Source: Medicago truncatula
Taxonomy: Eukaryota > Streptophyta > Magnoliopsida > Fabales > Fabaceae
Reading direction: 5' to 3'
Length of the DNA stretch: 64,000 bases
Assembly (NCBI RefSeq): GCF_003473485.1
Contig: NC_053043.1
Span: 39,656,576 to 39,720,575, forward strand
In this document: in pieces, positions 11,941 to 24,118 of the stretch
How the letters are laid out: every line of letters begins with the position of its first letter
Numbering within the stretch: position 1 is the stretch's first letter
The notes under the pieces: model-generated
The model's input: the letters and a program-made list of their open reading frames with translations, nothing else
Told to the model about the DNA's origin: nothing
The model's database searches: none
Program-made: the position numbers and the translations under genes

Positions 11941-12355
11941 TTTTTTTAAGAAGTTAAAATGAAATTTATTCAAAACAGAAAGAATCCTAACTAGCATGAG
12001 AAATACTAAGTTAGGAGACTTAAATAACAACATACAAAAGAAAAGTGTGTCGTACGCGGAACACTCAAACAAACACCCATACATCAAATACAAACGTCTA
12101 CAAACAAACCAAAAACACCCTCCACTGAGGGCCCCCAAAACCAATAAAAACTAAACACCAAAGCCACAAAGTCATCTCCCAAAAACAAACTATAAACGCC
12201 CTCCAAAATAACCATCAACCCTACCAAAAACCCGTGCAGCCGCACCTTGCTTATCTTCTGCAGTTCAACGCAATTAAGAACATGTAAAATCACCACGAGC
12301 ATCACTATCAATATCCACGATCACCCCATCCAAAGCCACACCACCATAACCACCA
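11941..12355 (-). mobile_element. retroposon insertion, non-LTR 3' fragment
   Basis: A T-run at 11941-11947 followed by 'aagaagttaaaatgaaattt' resembles the 3' end of minus-strand LINEs elsewhere in the window. The flanks gcgaaacaaatt (11929-11940) and acgaaacgaatt (12356-12367) agree at 10 of 12 positions and are a plausible aged target duplication. Open frames on the minus strand inside it have no recognisable domain. Confidence 0.55.
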
Positions 12356-12369
12356 ACGAAACGAATTAA

Positions 12370-14190
12370 CCTTCAATAAAATCCTAGGAGTTTGAATTAG
12401 TTACACTTTCCATATCTTTTACTTCAATTTTTTTCCCGAATCAATCATATTTATCTTTCTTTTTTAAAATAAAACCAAGCAAGTGTAAAAGAAATTGACT
12501 AAAACAAATGTAAATGTTATCCTATTGTTGTTTTTTTCTCTATATAGTTTAGTGGTTAAAAATTTATTTGCTTAAGATGAATAAGTAAGATGTCTGTAGT
12601 TTAAACGTCATCATCTACATATACAATGCATTGTCCCTACTTCGACCGCTTATGGGTGACTAATCTACATTGGGGAATATGTGGGGTACACTGGTACACA
12701 AGGTGGGTTCTCATCTCCCAATCGATTTTTTTCATATGTGTGAGACGGCAAAATTGCAAACACAAAAAAAAAAAAAAAAACCGAAAGTATGTGAAAATCA
12801 TTTATTTAACTTAAAAGAAATAAAAAAACAATTCGGACATGTGATTTCTGGTCAAAATTACCCTAAATCATTCATATTTGATAGATTACAAAAAGAAAAA
12901 ATTATGACGGCTAAGATTTGAGAAGGAAAAAGACAGAGAAATAGAAATGAAAAAGATGCTAATAAAGCTATATACCGTTTTAAAAATGAAAAGGTGTTAA
13001 TAAAGTTATATACTACCGTTTTAAAAAAGAAATGGTAAATAATTCTATTTTCTTTTACATAACTTGATTTTATATGTTCCTTTTTTTTTTTTGTCTAAAT
13101 ATACATCATTACTTATAGTTGTGTGGCTATAATCATAATCTATAATATTATTTCAATAATATTTTATCTCCTTTTTACTTTCATATATCAATTATATTTT
13201 CTCAAAAAAATATATCAATTAAGTTTAACTTCTACATTTTTTAATAAAATTAAATTATGTTATATAACATGTACTATTGTCTATTTGATATTTTAAAAAA
13301 TAATATATTGTCTCGAGAGAAATGAACTCGTCGTATCTCTTAAAGTGGATTATCATGTTTAAGGCCTTTGGATGAAAAATGATGTTCGAAAGAGAGAATT
13401 TTTTTTTTTTGTTACGACATGTTATTGACATGAAATTTACATATCGTGTGTTCTCTCCTTTAACCAAATTTTAATTTTTTGTATTTAAGCGGTCTAAATT
13501 CTTACAATTGGATCAGTTTACTATTGGTGGAAAAAGAAGTTTTTTTTTTTTTTTTAATATATAAAACCAAAACTAAGCAATTTTATTATTGACAAAATTC
13601 ATAATAAATATCGGAACTTCATCACAATTTTAATGAATCATAATACACACACACATGCATCCCTAGCAAAGTGTGAGCGTCCACATACATTTCAAAGATT
13701 AATAATTTAAAAATATTTATTCCTCTTGTAAATATTTTTTCAAATATACTTTTTATAATTCATTTTTTCTCGAGTAAGTAATTCATATATTTTATATAGC
13801 ATAAAAATTAAATATTAACCGAAAATATTATTAATAAATTATAAATTTATGATGCTTATATGTAAGATCCACTCAAGTACTCAAAATCGATTTCCATGAA
13901 TTACATCGTGGATATACTCTAATGTGCACGTGGAAAGTAGTAGTGAGTTGTGATCATTTATTTCACTTTGACCACCAAAAAAATGGACGATAGCTAACCT
14001 TCCATCATTCTTTTTTAAAAAAAAACCTTCCATCATAATGCAAAAGAGCAGATCTGACAATAATTTATTAATAATTAAAGGTACTAACTAACAAACATTT
14101 GTACGAAAATATTATTTTCTCATGGCTACAAAGACATTATTAGAGAAACAAAATAAATAAAATAGACAAAAAGAACCATGCTTAAATATT
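12370..14190. other. AT-rich intergenic, no gene seen
   Basis: Homopolymer A and T runs and no supported reading frame. A SINE-like phrase 'tagtttagtggttaaa' occurs near 12546, with no clear boundaries. Confidence 0.4.
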
Positions 14191-14199
14191 CACCAAATT

Positions 14200-15333
14200 A
14201 AATTTGTTTTGTTTGATAAGACGTTGTGGTGATTAACAGCTGATTGCATATCAGATCGATCAACAAGCCGGCATCTCAACATATATTCTCGATCATATGC
14301 TTTGATCAACTTGCACAATATATATTAATGTTTCTTTCTTGTCATCAATTTGACAAATTGAGTCAAAAAGAACGTATACACACCATATAGTAAACAAAAT
14401 CAAATTGGCATACTAGCATATTTGTCACTTGTGAGTGACCAACAACAAAAACAATAAGATCTAGAAGGGCCTTTGAGTGAAGAAACTAAAATAAACCACA
14501 TCTCATATTATTTTTAAAATGAAGTGCTAGCACTACCCTCTTTAATAATACTTAATTTTCGAAATTTTTTTTATTAGTTAAAATTTATGAATGTCGTCAA
14601 ATCATGAGTCACGGGTGAATTTGATAAGATTCGTATGAATTTTGAGCCAATAAAATAGAATATGGTAAAAAAAAAAAACTAAAATAAAGCACATCTTAGA
14701 TGATTTGATGTTCAAATAACACATTAACATTTTAATCAAATATTAATTCAAGTATGGTAAAAAAACTTCTCAAGGAACATGATGATTTAATTGATGCAAA
14801 GAGGAACATTTGTCCAAACTTTTTCATATAATATATTTGTCCAAAAACTTGATAAAGAATATGCATTAACAAGTGACATTACTCCAGCTAATGTTCACGT
14901 TGTAAACAAAAAAAATGTTCACGTTACTGATTAATTTTTAACCCTTATTTATAATTTGTCATGCGTGATGGTGACTGATGACAGACATATTGTAAGCAAG
15001 AAACATGTACAACATATGTAACTGGATCTCAAGAACAAATAGATGCCTCTAAAATATAGAATAAACGAAAATCTTATACCTAGCATGTTTAAACAAATAG
15101 ATGCCTCTAAAATTTAAACTTGTTAGGATCTGTGATATAACGTGTATAAATTATTTTATAAAAAGAAATAGTTCTTAATTTATCTTGTTGTATTCATATT
15201 TCATAATTGAAACCCAAACAAATGTATTTATAATTATTTATAGCAATTTAATCTCACTTACCTACATGTTAAATGGACGGTCCGAGGAGGAAGATATTGA
15301 TGGCTAACCAACTACATGCATGACATGCGTGGT
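14200..15333. repeat. conserved non-coding block, segmental duplication copy 1
   Basis: Colinear with 24119-25020. Matching landmarks include 'gcatatcagatcgatc', 'acaagccggcatctcaa', 'tttgatcaacttgcaca', 'ttgtcatgcgtgatggtg', 'actgatgaca', 'tacctacatgttaaatgga' and 'gatggctaacca'. It lies upstream of CBSX5 copy 1, just as its counterpart lies upstream of copy 2. No coding frame is shared, so this is either neutral duplicated DNA or conserved regulatory sequence. Confidence 0.8.
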
Positions 15334-15345
15334 ACGATATAATTA

Positions 15346-16218
15346 TTTTTTTTTTAACAAGCCAAAATGGAATTATATACGAATTAGTAGTTCCAAACGT
15401 ACAAGGTGTGCCTTTAGAGACTACCTCAGAAACCAAGAGTTACAACGATTACATACAAAACACAACAGAAAAACCTTAGCCAATACCCAAACAAACAAGA
15501 GGGCTTGACCACCACTGCTGAGTCCCAAAAACAAAGGTAGCTTTTTTAGCTTTCAACCAACCTAGAGACAACAGCTTAACCTTATCAAGTAAACAGGGGA
15601 TGGGGGTAACAACATGATTAAACATACGGTTATTACGTTCATTCCAAACAACCCAGGCACAAAGAAGCCAGATTAGTTGCATAAAAGAACGTCTAGCAGC
15701 ACCACCACCTATCAAATGAGTGAACTGTAAAAAATGAGCTGAAATATTATTTGTGTCCACCCCAAAGCAACCGATCCAATCACGCACCAAATGCCACAGA
15801 GAACCAAAAGTATCACACAATAAAAATAGATGTCGAGCCGATTCAGGATGACCGCAGCCAGCAACACACAAAGACATGTCAGACGACAACACCCGTCGAG
15901 CAATCAAATTTGTCCTTGTTGATAAACGATCACGGAGGAGCCTCCACGCAAAAACGGAAACCTTCAAGGGAACCTGTTTGTGCCACACCAAATCCAGATC
16001 ATCGACGGCGACCGGAGGTACCTGAGAGATTAACAAACTATATGCACCTCGAACTGTGTAACCACCAGATGGGTCCGGAAGCCACACCCAGCTATCTGAA
16101 ACAATAGGATTCAAGGAAACATCAAGAAGTAAAGCCCTACACTCATCTAGCAACTCCTCCTCCCACTGCCATAACCTACGTCTCCACCTCCACACCTCCC
16201 CCCACCGCTCCGAATCAA
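15346..16218 (-). mobile_element. 5'-truncated LINE with target-site duplication
   Basis: The poly(A) tail appears as a T-run at 15346-15355. The element is bounded by acgatataatta (15334-15345) and acgatatagtta (16219-16230), 11 of 12 identical. It holds the 3' end of the ORF2-type polyprotein (15476-16195) and a 3' UTR. The corresponding site in the paralogous block (about 25020) has no insertion, so the LINE arrived after the segmental duplication. Confidence 0.9.
15476..16195 (-). pseudogene. LINE reverse transcriptase C-terminal, zf-RVT domain
   Basis: An open frame of 239 residues with no internal stop corresponds to the zinc-binding domain that follows plant LINE reverse transcriptases (zf-RVT family). 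Signature blocks are WLPDPSGGYTVRGAYSLL, LVWHKQVPLKVSVFAWRLL, a CX-rich segment CVAGCGHPESARHLFLLC, and the late WVVWNERNNRMF and KVKLLSLGWLKAK. The catalytic reverse transcriptase and the endonuclease are missing through 5' truncation, so the fragment cannot transpose by itself. Confidence 0.88.
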
Positions 16219-16299
16219 ACGATATAGTTAATTAAAATCCGCTTAAACGTACCATTATTGATCTATTTTTAGGCTAAATAAAAGTAAAAATCAAATGTG

Positions 16300-16433
16300 C
16301 ATCGGTCATAGCTCAACTAATAAAAATGTCAAAATTGTTAGGTCGATTGTCATGATCAAAGTTTAAATCCCGATACCTTCACTTATGTAAGTGAGTTTAT
16401 AATGACTTTGTAATTTCGTTTAACTAAAAAAAA
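16300..16433 (+). mobile_element. tRNA-derived SINE with 17-bp target duplication
   Basis: A 134-bp body ends in an A-run. It contains an A-box-like 'tagctcaactaat' and a B-box-like 'gatcaaagtttaaatcc'. It is flanked by agtaaaaatcaaatgtg (16283-16299) and agtaaaaatcaaatatg (16434-16450), 16 of 17 identical. Confidence 0.8.
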
Positions 16434-17015
16434 AGTAAAAATCAAATATGATTGCATTGCTTTCAACTTGGATGGTTTATACACCGGGAGTGTAGAAATT
16501 TTGTTTTTTTATTTTAAACAAAATATTCTCGTTTCATTTATTCAGATTTTTTTTAAGGAAGCAAAATGAAATTACGATAACAAACAAAGATCATAACCAG
16601 AATAAGGAGGGCTAAGAAAGAACACAAAAAGCACAATCATACGAAATGAATCATCACTGTTAATGTACGATTTTCCAAAACATTTTTTCTGTTTTACATT
16701 TATGATAATGGAAAATACACCAATAATATAATTGATGAAAATAATTTGGTAAAATAAACATTTTTTTTTTCATTTTGGTTAAGTAGTTTAGCAGATATAA
16801 TATCACACTTTTTAAGTGGAAATAAATAGAGAATCACAGATTCAAACTCGTATCTCTGTAAATAGATATCCATCTGCTGAACTATGTTAGTTCATGAGAA
16901 TGATATTTTCTTCTAATCATTACATAGAAAAATATTAAGAAATGCCCATGAAATACTTTCTAAGAAGTAAAAAAAAAAAAAAAAAAAATCTTAAAAATTA
17001 GGCATTCAACACTTT

Positions 17016-17152
17016 TTTTTGTCAAGTAGTCTAGTGCAGTTAGAGCTCACACAATTTAATTGTGGAGAAGTGAAGTGTTTGGGGTTCGAACCCCAGCTCC
17101 TGCATATAATATACAATATCTCTATCAACTGAGCTAAGCTCACGGGGATAGA
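17016..17152 (-). mobile_element. tRNA-derived SINE, legume family A
   Basis: Read on the minus strand it starts 'tatccccgtgagcttagctc' (A box TTAGCTCAGTTG), then carries a B box GGGGTTCGAACCCC, and ends 'ctagactacttgac' plus poly(A). It is flanked by an exact 13-bp repeat cattcaacacttt at 17003-17015 and 17153-17165. The same family occurs at 31162-31305, 35688-35770 and 55155-55295. Confidence 0.85.
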
Positions 17153-17219
17153 CATTCAACACTTTAAAACTTAATAATAGTTACTTTCTAAATTGAGATA
17201 TTTGGGTCAATGATTCAAA

Positions 17220-17510
17220 AGAAAAGTCTAGATCCAAAAACAAATGAGAAGAGAGGAAAATGTCAACATAAGCACACATGATCGTGTCAGTAGGGAAACG
17301 GTGCTGGCCTGGCTGCATCTTCTTACTATTATTGATTACCTTTCTGAACATGATGAGCTGTGGTTCTCCGTACATTTCAATAAGTACAAACTTAGTATCA
17401 TCATAACTACTGTGGGCTTGTCTTTGTCCTGTCTTTTATCTTTGTGTTAATCTTGTTCCTCTTTCTTTGGTTTGGGTGTTACATCCAAACACGTCTCTCA
17501 TTCTCAGGCA
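17220..17510. repeat. distal conserved block, segmental duplication copy 1
   Basis: Colinear with 25580-25870. Shared phrases include 'tagatccaaaaacaaa', 'gtcaacataag', 'cacacatgat', 'agggaaacggtg', 'ctccgtacatt' and 'atccaaacacgtctctcatt'. Open frames here are short and not conserved between the copies. Confidence 0.75.
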
Positions 17511-20500
17511 CTTCAAATATTCCACACTGCCCCCTTCTGCTTCCTTTGTCCTTGCATACTTTCAAGATATTATTGCTTAAATTGATACCAAAATCAAATA
17601 AGGAAAATGTGTGTATTTAATGTTAACAAGTAGTATCTTTGAATCACTCTTTTTGAATAAATAACTTGCATTTCGTCTTCAATCATGTTCATACAATGCT
17701 ATGTGTAATCTTGATTAGTCTTTAACCTGATTATGATCATCTCTCTCATAACCGCAAAAAGTTCCCCCAACCTATAATAGGTTGATCTGATTTGACCAAA
17801 GTTATGATAGGGAGGTTGCGAGTATCCCTAAACATCGTGTTCATCGATTCTATAAGATTAGTTGTCATATGACTCCAATGTTAACCTTCATTATACGTTT
17901 GAATTCATTTTTCTTTGGGTATATTGTCGACCCACTTCAAAGCTTTCGGGTTTGCCTCCTAGATAAACTAGTTCAGTACAATAGTTTTACAAAACAATAT
18001 AAATTTAATAAGCTAACTTATCCAATATATCTACTATAAATTAGCTTTTAAACTAATGGCTAGCTATAAATTCATCCGTTATAAACTATTTTATCAGATA
18101 TCCGTTATTTTCTGTCAAGAACCCAAATACATGAATTTTTAAGGTTAGAGTTTGTGTTGTTTTGTTTTTATGTCCATGGGTTGTCCCTCTTCAGGTCTAA
18201 TATATAAGCAACAAAAATTCAAAATTAGCGGTTTTAAATATTTAATTAGCGGTTCTAATAAATTAAATCCTCAAACATAAAATTAATTGTAATTTACTCC
18301 TTATATATTATCTACCAAGACCGTAGAAAACCTCAAAGCTAAACAGAAGTAATTATATACTATTCATCATCAACTCTTTTAAATCCACAACATGATTCAA
18401 ATTCAAGTCTTTATGAAATATGAGATGAATTCTTACGAGCTAGATCAATCTATATTGTGATACGTTTTGAATATAATATTATACTTTATCGAGTCATTCA
18501 TTTATTTACTTTCTCTTCATTAATATAAGTATAAAACAATTAATTAGCTAAAAGTATAAATAAAAAATTATAACATTATTTTAGGTCAAAAAAATATAAC
18601 ATTAAAAACATGTTAATTGATTTTTTTTTAAAGAACGATTTTTTTTCCTAGGGATTATAAAATCAACAATCAAAATGTAACAAAAAAAATTATGAATTGT
18701 AACTCTTAAAAACGTCAAATAAAAACCAGACCAGCTGGATCGACCGGTCATCGTTAATTTAATAATTACTATTATAATTTAGGGAGCTTCTACAGTGCTG
18801 TCAGAAAACTGAATTTTTAAAAAAAAGTTAATTTTGATCTTAATGTTTGATTCATTTTTAAATTGTTGATTACTGGTTAATAAATAATCAATAGTTATTC
18901 ATCTAGTAATGCTTGCAACATATTGGACTTTCAAGTACTATTTTATCGTTGAAATCTTTAACATGCAAACATAGTTGATGATATTATACGTAGTCTTAAG
19001 TGTTACACTTTGTGGGGTGTTACGCTTAAAACAACGTAGGATAAAATTAGATTAAGTGTAGTCTTGTTAATCTGATGAATTGATGATACTATGAAGACCG
19101 AACTTTTGATGTCATTGTACAAACAGTGGGGTGTTACTCACTACATTTTTGATGTTATAGTGTTAACTTCACTAAAAAAGTCATTCTCATGACTTCACCG
19201 TAGAATTTTCCATAATTTATAAAATTCATTGTGTTTTTAATTTATTATGTGCAGCTAAATTTTTGGAAGTCCAACTAAGTGACTAACCACGAAATTCAAT
19301 TCAACTTTTGAATGCATGAAAAGTTAGTTGGCTTATCGACCAGACTACCACTCGTACGCAAACACGGTCTCTTTTGTCTCATTCATCAACTGGAATCTCA
19401 CATGCTCAAGATAGGCTGGTTATATACTATGATATGATAAGTGCAACTAGTTTTAAATAACTAATATGTCAATTTCAATGGAGGATTTTAGAGCATCATA
19501 ATGATGGATCTAATTGGATGCTCACCACACTTAATTTTTCTTCTTAATTAGTTTCAATTACACTTTTCATAATCAATTAACGCATTTTTTTTTTTTTTTT
19601 TTTTTTTGTAAAAATATTGAATAGAACAAGTGGCCTGATAGGAGTCTATTCCTAGTTTGTTTAAGGCAATTGGCTTGATCTAATTTGTTTTTTTTTTAAT
19701 TTTTAAAAAGGCAGTTTAGAATTTTTAAAAAGCCTATTTATATAAATAGAAATGGCCACCTTGAATTTGAAGTAAAACTTTTGGGTTCATTGTGTACATA
19801 TATGAGACCAAATATTTGGGTTCAGTGATAGATCTTTTTAGAGCTGATTGGGCAGGTAACAATGGAGGGTGGCGTTGGAGAAGAAAACTTTTTGCTTGCG
19901 AGGAAGAATTATGTTGTTAGATTATACTCTTTGTTTTCTACATTCTTTTACATGAATATGTTTTAGACATGTGGGTTTGGAGGCTTCATCATGACGAGAC
20001 TTTCTATATTAAAGGTGTTTATCAATTTCTTCACGCATAATGTGTTAGATGAACCTTTATCTTTTCAGGATTTGATTTGGAACAAATCGACTCCTTTAAA
20101 AATATCTCGATTATCTTCGAGACGACTTCAAAATCTTGCTTCCTATAAAAACCAATTTGATTGCGCTTTATTTTTTTGAAAGTGTTAGGTACGACAGTTG
20201 AATTGGTTAAGTACCTCGTGTGCAACTTTTTTTTTTAGGGAAGTACCTCGTGTGCATTGTCAAGATATTTCATTCTTCATGCAAAACAACTTATTGACTT
20301 TTTCCACTTAAAAAAGGAATTCCGTAATTATTTCCAAGCCATTTCATTCACTTACACTATGATCATTTGGTGATTTGGTGACCGGTTGAAAATTCAGGTT
20401 TTCTTCTTGTCTTAATCTTTGGGGGAACTTTTTTATCAAACTCTTGTATCTCTACTATTTTCTATTCTTTGCGCTTCTTATGTTAGTATATTCTTTTAAT

Positions 20501-20552
20501 ATATTCCTTTTGGCTTTCCAAAAATAAATAACATATGAGATTAAACAAACAG
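17511..20552. other. AT-rich intergenic, no gene seen
   Basis: About 3 kb with no supported gene. A 24-base T-run near 19585-19608 could mark the tail of a minus-strand retroposon, but no flanking duplication was found. Short open frames near 19991-20179 resemble no family I know. Confidence 0.45.
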
Positions 20553-20565
20553 AACAATTTAAGTG

Positions 20566-20659
20566 TTTTTTTTAAGTAGCCAAAATGAAATTTAATAAAA
20601 TCACATCCTGACAAATACAAGGAGTGTTAGGCCAGGAGTCGTAAAATAGTAACATACAA
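20566..20659 (-). mobile_element. 94-bp retroposon tail with target duplication
   Basis: A T-run followed by 'aagtagccaaaatgaaattt' (the LINE 3' UTR style seen at 15346) is flanked by aacaatttaagtg (20553-20565) and aataatttaagtg (20660-20672), 12 of 13 identical. It is an extremely 5'-truncated LINE insertion. It lies inside downstream sequence partly shared with copy 1 (about 8168). Confidence 0.7.
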
Positions 20660-20689
20660 AATAATTTAAGTGCTTTTAACTTCAACGGA

Positions 20690-21706
20690 AAAATTCATCG
20701 CTGTTTTCTTGCAATGTATCAAATCTCATTTGATATTACCATTGTAAAGGTAATTTCCATGGATATGATAACATTTTAAGAGGATCTTCAATAGAGGAGT
20801 CTTTTACTTAACAAGAATACCAATCTATTAAGAACGCTCATTAGAAGAAGAAAAAAATGGATATCGATTAGTTGCTAGCAAACTATATAAGACCTCTCCC
20901 TTTAGTAACTAATGGGTACTACAAATAAAATAGAAAATAAAGTAGATAAAAATTGATCCGACTATTTCAAGTTTAAGTGATTATTTCTTCTTTTTAATTT
21001 CTTTTTATTTATTTTCTAAGTACACATGTTAAAGTACATATTAGTGGACCTACTTAATGACTATTTTTTGTTTAATATCATTGGAGTCATTGAGTCCATA
21101 ATTGATACTTTTATTTAAAAATTATAAATAAATAACGTGTATCCATTTAAAGTCTTTTTTTAATTTACTACCATTGTTGATGCGCTATGTACTATGAAAA
21201 CAAAACATTACCTCGAAAAATGAAAAAAATAACAATGACAAATTTTCTTGACAAAGAAATGTGGCAAAGGGAAATTTATTGGCTTAATACATCCCTCGGT
21301 CCCTTTGAGGAAATTTATTGGTGATACACGGTTAGATATGATGAGCTTCCTTTATTCAACGGTCTTCTTTTTGAGAGATTTAAAATTAATAAAATAGGAC
21401 CAAATCGATGACGAAAACAAAGATAAGGACCAAATTGAAACGTTTAATAGTTAAGAGACCAAACTGAAAAATTAAAATAAGTTAAGGGATCGGAGGATGT
21501 ATTAAACCGAAATTTATTAGAATTGAAGCACGTTCAAATAAAGAAAAACAAAGATCAAGCCTCATTTTTGTCAAAAAGAAAAGATCAAGCCTCATTAGCC
21601 ACACTGCAATTATCATTAGAGAAGGGTAATATTCATAGGCTAACAAAGGTTCATACTTCCCTATGAACATCCAAAGCCAAAACATTGTTACATTTATCCT
21701 ATACAT
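20690..21706. repeat. 3' flank of CBSX5 copy 2, homologous to 8168-8475
   Basis: The phrase 'aatgtatcaaatctcattt' near 20714 matches about 8179, and 21590-21706 matches about 8360-8475 ('tatgaacatccaaagc', 'aacatctaaataacttctaa'-like). The stretch between them (about 20750-21500) is insertion or diverged sequence, with a 'ggtccct'-type repeat near 21297-21490. Confidence 0.6.
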
Positions 21707-22983
21707 CTAAATAACTTCTAAACGTTCTCTGAACACTTTCAAGATATTAGAAAAAGTAACAATACCAACTAAGCTACAATCATCCTCAATAACCCACAAG
21801 TAGTTCACTCTATGAGAAATTGCTTGAATCATCACAGCAATCAAAGAGCTCTTGGGATGACAAACAATAGCCTCTACATTTCTCACAAATCTTGCCGAAT
21901 AGCTCGATGACCTTGCGTGCTTTCCTGACCTCGTCAGACCCTCCTCATCAGAGGAAGACGAGGTCGACACCTCACTGGTTAAGGAAGTCAAAATTGTAAA
22001 CTTTTGTAGCAATTTCTCCAAATTCTTCTCCTTCAACCTTGCCTTTACAAGTCTCACAAGATCCTCTGGTGGGGCACCACAGTCAATGTAGGCCATCAAG
22101 TCCCCTGCAGACAAAGCTGTGATCGCGACAGCAACCGTCTCATCACAACAAGCAAGGGTGAAGGGTGATATCTCACCGACGAATGTCCCATCATCACTGT
22201 CAACAATTGCAACAGAAGTTTGTTGTGCAAGCGACTTTGAGATGGCTTCAACAGCGGAAGACGCAGGGGAATAGTAATCGATTGCGAGCACATCGGGGCT
22301 GATGATATCGAGAGAATCAATGGAGTATGCAGGGAGTGGAGTGAAGAGGCCAATGGAACCAAGCAAGAACCTGATCACATCCTCTTGTGTTAACCAACAG
22401 AATTCAACACCGTTGTGGTTGTTGATTGTTGATGACTTTTGTTGCTGTTTTCTCCTTGAAATTCCACCTCTTTTTGTTTGCAAAATTGGCACCACAAGAT
22501 TCTGTGCTCCCTGGAGTATGAGATCAATGGCTTCCAATAAGCTGTATCATCAAAATAACAAGAATAAGGGTTAATTAATTAAAATTCTTAATCTTGATCA
22601 TACTAAACTAAAGCACATTAAAACATAATTTCAAGATTCAAAGATATATAAAAAAAGTACCTAGAAGAAGATTCAAGCTGAACAACAAGACCACCAACCT
22701 TAGGCAAAACTACAGAAACCAAAGCATTAAGAGCTTTAGAAGGACACAAAAGATTTTCTGGTTTGCAAAGGTAACAAATAACATCAACCATGCAAACTTT
22801 CCCAACACATTGACAACGAGTGAATTCAGAATGGTCACAGCTCCAAACACTGACGAAACTATCGTCGGAGCTTCTAAGGACTTCAATTGCCTCGGCAATG
22901 GTAGCCGACGTTGAAATAGACTTCAACGGCGGCTTACCGAGACAGAGTTCAGATAACTCATGTGCCAGAAAGGATACTGCCAT
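21707..22983 (-). CDS. CBS domain protein, CBSX5-like (copy 2)
   Basis: Two minus-strand exons, 22983-22661 and 22541-21707, give 385 residues. The AG|C join and the intron position are identical to copy 1. The start is MAVSFLAHELSELCLGKPPL. The body keeps the FCWLTQEDVIRFLLGSIG and EISPFTLACCDETVA blocks and the final NILKVFRERLEVI. Most of the sequence is identical to copy 1; differences concentrate in the Ser-rich linker, where this copy lacks several residues after SSSSDEE. Both copies look intact, so recent duplication with both genes retained is likely. The 119-bp intron is probably the ancestral length. Function as for the CBSX5 group: CBS-pair ligand sensing, target unknown. Confidence 0.9.
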
Positions 22984-23081
22984 GCAAAAGAATGAACGCG
23001 GAGGCGTTGAGAATGTTGAAACGGTTGTTGAAATATTGAAACACGTTTTTGTTTGAATGAAATAGAGGGAAATGAAAGCGT

Positions 23082-23091
23082 GTACTTATAG
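23082..23091 (-). promoter_or_regulatory. TATA-like box of CBSX5 copy 2
   Basis: Minus-strand CTATAAGTAC lies about 99 bp upstream of the ATG, in the same 'acacgctttc' context as copy 1, where the box is the more canonical CTATAAATAC. The A-to-G change weakens the consensus. Confidence 0.55.
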
Positions 23092-23154
23092 AAGAGAAGA
23101 AAATAACATCGGAGTCAAGTGGAAAGAGAAGGTTATGGTAATTGTTATAAATCC

Positions 23155-24118
23155 GGTCAAAAATTAAATTTTTAGATTCATTTCCTTAAAAAAAAAACAT
23201 TTTAAATTCATTTCCTTAAAAAAAAAAACATTTTAAATTCATTCAATTAATGATGTATATGCTCTTTATCATAGATCACATACATCATTTTATGAATAAA
23301 TCTAAAATGTTGATTTTTGTTTATAATAATGATGGTGTATGTTGCATTATATATTTGTTCATTATTTTCAGATAATTTTTAAAGGATAATGTTTCATGTA
23401 CACACTTTTTTCCATACACACATTGTACCACTCCATGTGAGAATGTGTGACAGACAATACATGTGAGTTTTTTTTTTGTGTGGGGGGACCACAATGACAC
23501 TTGTCAAAATTGTGTGTAAGTGTACAAGTGGTACATGCCACTTAAGGTGATCTATGTATCACTACTCTAAAACTTTCTTTCAGTATTTTTCAAAAAAAAA
23601 AAAAAATTCTCACAGCATTCTTATTGTCTTTTTCTTTTGAATAATGCTAACAAGACTTAGGGCCCGTTTAGACTAAGCTTATTTTAAAATTATGCAAATA
23701 AAAATATATGTATTATTCATAAGTTTGTAAATATAGTTTATAAAAAAACATTTTTTTCATTAACGAGAAGTTATAAATTAACATAAAAACTTATTTATTT
23801 TTATAAACTCAAATAAGTCTAATCCAATCGAGTTACCCTTGTATTAAGTGGCATACACGAAGGTTCCATTATTTTAAAAATGTGTCCTATATACATAAAT
23901 TGGTATGGCTGATAGTCATATGTAATTTATTCAATAAGAGATTGAATGTTAAAAATAAAAAATAAAAGTGTGTTGAAAATAAGGTACATTTATTCAATAT
24001 GTACATTTGAGAATATATTTTGAGTTCATTATAAAAAAAATTAAGATTTTGATTTAGTCCAGAAAAAAGCCTTTAAAGTAGAAGAAAAAAAAATCACAAT
24101 TTTAAAAACAAATACGGA
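23155..24118. other. CBSX5 copy 2 upstream region with a MITE candidate
   Basis: No gene. A 34-bp unit ('aaattcatttccttaaaaaa') is tandemly repeated at about 23174-23240. About 23661-23830 begins 'agggcccgtttagactaag' and ends with a loose complement 'aagtctaatcc', in the style of hAT-type MITEs; the ends are not proven. Confidence 0.4.

Noticed and set aside
12084-12311. Open frames within the retroposon at 11.9-12.4 kb
   Set aside because: Hydrophobic, low-complexity translation with no recognisable domain; the insertion scar explains the segment better.
19585-19608. Long T-run as a retroposon tail
   Set aside because: No flanking direct repeat or known 3' UTR sequence could be found.
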